A DNA stretch of 64,000 nucleotides from Pteria penguin (lineage: Eukaryota > Mollusca > Bivalvia > Pterioida > Pteriidae), in NCBI GenBank assembly GCA_035048485.1, contig CM068588.1:22962324-23026323 (forward strand). The letters run 5' to 3'. The notes beneath the pieces were generated by a model. It ran no database searches. It was not told the DNA's origin and saw only the letters and a list, made by a program, of their open reading frames with translations. The position numbers were made by a program, and so were the translations under genes. Every line of letters starts with the position of its first letter. The first letter of the stretch is position 1. Shown one piece after another: positions 57,940 through 64,000 of the stretch.

Positions 57940-59700
57940 GGTTTGTGTGAACTCTGACCTTGACCTTGTAGATATTACCTTAGTTAAAGGTAATTAGTTA
58001 CACGTCCTTGGGTCATGGATAACAATTGTGTTAAGTATAATCACCCTGCAACGTAACAGGAAGAAGCTATGGCTATGTTTGCACTGTGGCCTTGACCTTG
58101 ATTCAATGTCATGACACACCTTTGGTTTAATGTGTAATTGTGTAGAATATAATCTCAGTGCAACGTAAAAAGAAGACTTTATGGCACAGACAAGAATTCT
58201 GACTATGTGTACATTGTGACATTGACCTTGTAGATATTACCTTGGTTTAAGGTCATGACACACCCATAGGTCATGGACAAAATTTGTGTAACATATTTTC
58301 CCCTTCCAAATCCAAATTAAAAGGAAGAAGTTATGACTTGGACAAGAATTCTGGCTATGTATGCTCTGTGACCTTGACCTTGTAGATATGACTTTGGTTC
58401 AAGGTCATGACACATCCTTGGGTCATGCATAAGAATTATGTAAACTATTATCTCCCTCCAAAGTAAAAAAAGGAAGAAGTTATGACCCGGACAAGTTTCA
58501 TGGACAGACAAACAGTCAGACGGAGAGACATATAGACAGACAACACGCTCCATAAATATTATCCAGATTCTACATAGCATCGAAGAGTTATGACCCGTAC
58601 AAGGATTTTGACTATGCGTGCACTGTGACGTTGACCTTGGAGATATGATCTTGAGTCAAGATCATGACACACTCTAGGGTCTTGGACAACAATTCAATTT
58701 TGTGAAATATTATCAGTTCCAACCTGGCAGTAAGAAGTTATGACACGAACAAAGATTTCGGCTATGTGTGCACTGTGACCTTGAAGACATGACCTTTAAT
58801 TGAAGTCACGCCACATCTCTGGGCCATGAACAACAATTGTGTGAAATGATATCTAGATCCAAAATGGCAGTAAGGAATTATGGCCGGACAAATATTTTGA
58901 CCATACAGGCACTTTGACCTTGACCTTGGAGATATAATCTTAAGTTAATATCATAACACACCCTTGGGTGATGGAAAACAATTGTGTGAAAAATTATCAA
59001 GATCTAACTTGGCAGTAAGAAGTTATGGCTCGGACAACAATTTTTGTTATGTGTGCACTGTGACTTTGACCTTAAAGATATGACTTTTGGCCAGGTCAAA
59101 ACACATCTTTGAGTAATGGACAACAATTGTGTAAAATAGTGTCTCCCTCCAAAGTAAAAGGAAGAAGTTATGATCCGGACAAGTTGTACGGAAAGACAAA
59201 CAGACAGACACATAGACGGACAACACGTTCCGTATAATGTGATACACATCTTTGGATCATGGAAAACAATGGTATTAAATATTGTCCAGATCCTATATAG
59301 CAGTAAGGAGTTATGACACGTACAAGGATTTTGACTAGGCGTGCACTGTGACCTTGACCTTGGAGATATGATCTTGAGTCAAGATCTTATTTCGGCATTT
59401 TCGACACACCCTTGGGTGATGGACAACAATTGTGTGAAATATCCAGATCCAATTTGGCAGTAAGAAATTATGACCCAGACAACGATTTTTGCTATGTGTG
59501 CACTGTGACCTTGACCTTGAAGATATGACTTTGGGCCAGGTATGACACCACACCTTTGGGTCATGGACCATAATTATGTGAAATAGTATCCAGATCCGAC
59601 AAGGGGGTAAGAAGAAATGTCCGGACAAAATTTGAACAGACCGACAGACGGATAGACAAACAGACAAACATACAGACAACAGACAGACAGGGTGATTCCT
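57940..59700. repeat. Degenerate tandem array, unit about 130-160 bp
   Basis: About eleven diverged units, each with GTGACCTTGACCTTGNAGAT, a GGTCATGACACACCC word, TTGGGTCATGGACAACAATT, GTGTGAAAT, and GGCAGTAAGAAGTTATGACC. Runs of GACAGACA occur near 58500, 59200 and 59640. The overlapping open frames on the minus strand follow the repeat and are not genes. Confidence 0.85.
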
Positions 59701-61089
59701 ATACCCCCGAAAACAGAGTTTGGGTATAAATATATGAAAATTACATGGAAACCAAACATTTCAGTCTTTTCTATCAGCTGTGACATTGACCTTTTGACCC
59801 CGAAATCAATAGTGTTCTTCTTCTCTTCAAAAATATGCGTTTGTCCAAATTTGGTTTGAATATGATGAATGGTAGTTGAGCAATGATCTGGAAACCAATG
59901 ATTACATCCTATTTTTGTCAGTTGTGATTTGACTTTTGACCTTTCGACACCAAAATGAGTAGGGTTCTTCTTTTAATAAGTAAGCATGCATCTAAGTTTG
60001 GTTAGAATTTGCTGAAAGCTACTTGAGATATCATCCGGAATCCAAACGTGTGATGGAAAGGCAGAGGGACGAACGGACAGAAGGATGGAAGGACAGACAA
60101 AGCAACCACATTGCTCCCTGCCATAACTTTGTCGGTCTTTCCAGACGTTTCTTTAGACAAATTAGCAGACTAGGAAGAAACACAAATGAAGACGAGTTCT
60201 AAATATGGAAAGTCAAAGAAGAAACATGATTAAAATGGTAAACAAGAAAGGTTAGTCAAGAGGCTGTCGTACAGGAGTAGCACACATAGAATAACTTGTT
60301 GATTCTGCCGACAGGTTCAGCAGTTGTCATGGTTTCTCTTCTCAATCTCTCGATATCTTGATCATTTTCTTTTGGATAATCGATTTTAAATAAAACAGCT
60401 TCCATGTAAAGAGCTCACTTACATTAAAGCTAGGAAACAATTTCAAACTGCCTGCTTCTTATGCGACATTATTATCGGATAATGATGGTTTGTACCATAT
60501 GGCATGTTTATTAATTTAATATTTTATTTCCCTTTGCATTCAAACTAACAAGCCTTAAAGTTTATTTTCTCTCTTATATGACCATACGTACTTTAATCAT
60601 TGTGTTCTTTAAAGAAAAATTTGAAGCTCTTTGTGACTAGACATTTGAAATATATATGACGAAAAAAAAAAATCATACTTTTAGAAGTCTTCAGTATCTG
60701 ATCAGAATGTATTTGCTAACATCATGATGTTCACTTCTAGTAATGTGACGCATTCATTTATAGAGTGTCTGATACCTCTAGCTTAGATTATGTTTCGCAA
60801 AGATATAATATGATAATGTATTGATATCGGGAATGTTGAACGACATTCTGGGTTGACACCAATTTATAGAATGCTGAATATAGAATTTGACAATTTCTAT
60901 TCCGTAATATAACTGATTCGACTTAACTTCTGGTAGGAGGTGAGGTGTGTTGCTAGGAAAGAGGGGATACATACTATCACAGTCACATGATCTCTCTCCT
61001 TTGGGGGAGGGGATTCAAATATGATGTCTGTCAATGAATAAGACTTTAAAAAAGTATGAAATAGTGACAGTCATTTTTTTGATCGACTG

Positions 61090-61280
61090 GAAAGAGTTAA
61101 GACCATTCGAGCTCTTCCGAAGCAAGGGATTTATAATATACCATGTCTGTTATGAAACGTGACCTCAGTTTTTATCGTCTTTTCCGAAAGTCCGGGCACT
61201 TAAGCATCGCCATCAGTATTCGAACATTGGACATCTCGATCACGAGCCAAGTACCTTAGCGACTAGACTACAGCTTCTCA
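61090..61280 (-). repeat. Old SINE copy in duplication copy 2
   Basis: ATGTCTGTTATGAAACGTGA, CCTCAGTTTTTATCGTCTTT, ATTCGAACATTGGACATCTC and GATCACGAGCCAAGTACCTT match the type A SINE with many changes. Its age is greater than the two SINEs in copy 1. Confidence 0.75.
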
Positions 61281-63319
61281 TAACTAATATAATAATACCT
61301 GTCGTAGAAGAATAAGATATTATCGTATTTCGTGATAGGCCTCTTTATAATGTGGTGAAAACAAAATAGAATCAATAACGGCCAATATTTACGGTTGGGG
61401 AGAGACATGGAGATGATTATATAATTACGTCATATCCAAAGGAATGGAATATCAACCGTTTCTTTACAATCACCAGGGACTTACAAAAATGAAGGAGATT
61501 CATCAGAATTGTAGAATTATGTTTTGTGTTAAGATAAGAATAGTTAAATGCATTTACCTTCTTTTCTTGACTAATGTTACGTATGAGGGCCCATAATGGT
61601 GAAGAAAGAATTCGTTAGCAGAGTAATACAACACTGTATAAGTCACGCAAAATGGTAGTTTATTGAGTAATGGTTGATTATTTTGTCGTTTTTGTATGCA
61701 AAATCTTTGGTTGCTAGAAATGTTTTCTTTGCCGTTTTTGTGCGTATAAATTGTTTTGTTTCCACCCAGAGCAACACCGAATCATCACGTCTCAAATCTT
61801 ATACAAGAGTATAGTATTCTGTTCTTATTAACTGATTGTCTACATGAAACCGGATGATTGTATCTTTCCATATAAAAGACTGAACCAATAACGTAGTTTG
61901 AAATAATGAAACTAAAACCACGTACATGTATAATTTAATAATGTTGTTGCCATTTTTGTGAAGTAATTTATAAAATACATCTGTAATTTCTAATCACTTT
62001 CTGCCTTCTACTTGCCAGGGGCTGACACTGTTAGGCGATTGACTTGTGGTGCAGTCGATTTAGGTTGAAATTCCGAATTTTATATCACGATATGAAAGAT
62101 GAATTTGTGAAACCGATGTAAAACCACAATCAAGCAAGCAACCTGTTACGTTTCTGGAAGTTTGGTTGTCAAAAGAGATGGCATAGTGGCCATGGGTTTT
62201 TCTAGGTTGCGATTGGTTGTACTGTAATCTTACACATATGTATGTCACTGTAAATGTAAATATACTTTTCGTAACCGACTCCTGTCGTTTACTTTTGGTT
62301 ACTTTTGTTTTACAAATGGCAGGTATTTTATTATGTTTTAAATGTGAATTCATTTGCCAATAAATCGTTTTACAACACTTACTGTTCTTTCTATGTCAAC
62401 TGTCCTTTTCTTGACGGCACCGTTATCAAAATGACGAATAAGTGAAAATTATTTTTCTATCAGTTTGCTAGTTTTGATGAAGGAATAACTGTGTTGAAAA
62501 ATCTGCTGAGCACTTCAGATTATTCTATTGCTTCTGCCCACTTCAGAATATGATTCTGCTGTAAACAATGTTATTATTGACAATCGAAATTAATTAATTA
62601 AACTTATATCTAGCCTTTTGTGATATTGCCGACCTTTTTATTCCAAAAAGATTGTAACTTCCTCATTTGCATCAAGTTAAGCATTTCTCTAAATTTTAAC
62701 AGAACCATAAGTGATGACGTCATTTTAGACAACAGTCCTGTCTTTACAGTACAATCCTTGCTTTTATTATAGTAAATTGGCAGTCTCCAAATGCTTAATA
62801 ATGTGTAGGGAAGAGAAAAATTTTGAGAAAATGCCTAATAATGCACTTACAGTAATAGACAAACGGTAATCTCCATCCTTATTTTTTTTTTCTGTGAGTA
62901 GTAAAACAGGTTAAAATTTTCCGGTACAAGAAGCCAGGATAACACACAGTTTTATGTGTGCTCTCGTATTTTTCCTTTTGCTTGGCTTCAGGGTTGCCAT
63001 CTATTATAGTCTTATCATTAAGAGCATCGCTGTTATTTATATGTAATAAGGGGCTTAATTGTTGTTCCAATAATGATAGGAACTCTATTCGATTAACCAT
63101 GATAATAAAGGTGTGTCACTAACCGCGTTCTATAATATTACGTAACATAGATATCGTGATAATGAAACGTTAAGTCAAAATTCATAGCAGAATAGTAGGT
63201 GCACGAAATGGTAAGGCCGAGATGAAATTCATACTTGTCTTATCGTTATTAAATTCACATATTGATTCCCTTTGAAATTTTGAAAATTCCGAAAAAAGGA
63301 AATAAATACTTCGTTATAT

Positions 63320-63775
63320 TTGAAAAATGCAAAGAGATGTGCTATCTTAACGTCATATATTTTCTCGCACCGGAGATCGACTGATCTTTTTATCAGTACT
63401 AGAAAATTCTATCCGGAACACTTTGTATCCTTTCGCGCGTCGTCTGCATTGTTTATAAACAAATGAAACATGGCGACTCACGATTTTTACGTCGGAGAGA
63501 TAGTCAATATAAATATATCAATATAAAGTTTCTTCATGATATCATTGTGTTTTAAATTAATTGCGGCGGACTATCGTTTTATTCAATCAGTGATTCTGCC
63601 ATCAACCGCCACGGTTGAGATTTGTTGATTCATCCAGCCCTCGACTGATATTTTCCTATCTGGAACTCAAACTAGTGCTAGATTCTATTATGAATGTGCA
63701 AAGAGATGTGCTATCTCAACTTCATATATTTGAATGTGCAAAGGGATGTGCTATCTTAACGTCATATATTTGGAA
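63320..63775. repeat. Repeated word GCAAAGAGATGTGCTATC
   Basis: GCAAAGAGATGTGCTATCTT then AACGTCATATATTT occurs near 63328 and twice more in tandem near 63698 and 63739 (GAATGTGCAAAG.GATGTG units, about 40 bp). A related word is at 56563 in copy 1. Confidence 0.75.
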
Positions 63776-64000
63776 TATATCATCTTACACCCTGGGAGAT
63801 TTTACAATTAATTCAGAATATGTCTTAGGGGTTGATGAAAAATGAATTAAGCTACAATAACATGTATAAATATTTATGGTTGTAAACAAAGAAAATGTAG
63901 TCCTTAATCATTACCCTGCAACATCGTGATTTCAGTTTTCTCTGTTAAAGCAGGGCTAGTTGATCCACTGAAGAATGGAATTCAATTTCGAGTGTCGGTT
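63776..64000. other. Window edge, nothing recognised
   Basis: AT-rich sequence without a supported feature. Confidence 0.5.

Larger units (their letters stand above)
57140..63370. repeat. Duplicated segment, copy 2
   Basis: Collinear with 53040-56600. Extra material relative to copy 1: the array at 57800-60130, an old SINE at 61090-61280, and an insert at about 61590-62390. Copy 2 lacks the inverted repeat found at 54767-55115 and both SINEs of copy 1. Confidence 0.85.

Noticed and set aside
58317..59786. Minus-strand frames that look alike
   Set aside because: They repeat because the underlying DNA is a tandem array; frames shift between units and no family is recognisable.

Overview
The window is animal nuclear DNA, most likely from a mollusc and probably a bivalve. 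It is AT-rich, contains one clear spliced protein gene, and is otherwise filled with transposable-element debris, SINEs, foldback elements, minisatellites and simple repeats. The mollusc call rests on three repeat types that I recognise as common in bivalve genomes: tRNA-headed SINEs with a conserved core, a reverse-transcriptase relic with a modified GxPMGTNxAPLLADLFL motif, and an element starting GCTCACCTGAG. It is an inference, and no species is assigned.

The one confident gene is KIN (KIN17) on the + strand, 24355-38624. I assembled ten coding exons that join in frame to give a 413-residue protein: a CCHH zinc finger, a winged-helix region, a lysine-rich linker and the C-terminal tandem SH3-like/KOW region. 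All nine introns are GT-AG. Intron 4 has a very poor donor (GTCTCA). The introns hold a 53-bp minisatellite, several SINEs, a small inverted-repeat element with two TGACGTCA sites, a 55-bp perfect duplication carrying DR1-like motifs, and a 236-bp foldback.

Left of KIN: 1-13 kb has a possible edge exon (minus strand), simple repeats and a decayed reverse transcriptase (3103-3860). At 13.37-18.48 kb there is a nested transposon pair, in which a 3.75-kb element with TAGGGTGGTC ends has landed inside the terminal inverted repeat of another element. At 18.48-21.01 kb lies a region bounded by inverted clusters of an ACGTTTCGGTACA motif, with a possible terminal exon of an unknown gene inside it (20085-20335). 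A small inverted-repeat element sits at 22418-22602.

Right of KIN: 40.3-41.0 kb is a dispersed element, 42.6-43.2 kb holds two full SINEs, and 44.77-45.25 kb is a near-perfect 54-bp x 9 minisatellite. Next come an element with AGGGGACGACC ends (46.16-47.84 kb), a 467-bp foldback (47.85-48.32 kb) and a SINE with a perfect 17-bp target duplication (51.33-51.59 kb). Two diverged copies of one segment follow (about 53.04-56.6 kb and 57.14-63.4 kb). Copy 1 has gained two SINEs whose empty sites are preserved in copy 2. Copy 2 contains a degenerate array rich in TGACCTTGA.

I found no convincing rRNA, true tRNA, CRISPR array, bacterial-type operon or other complete protein gene.
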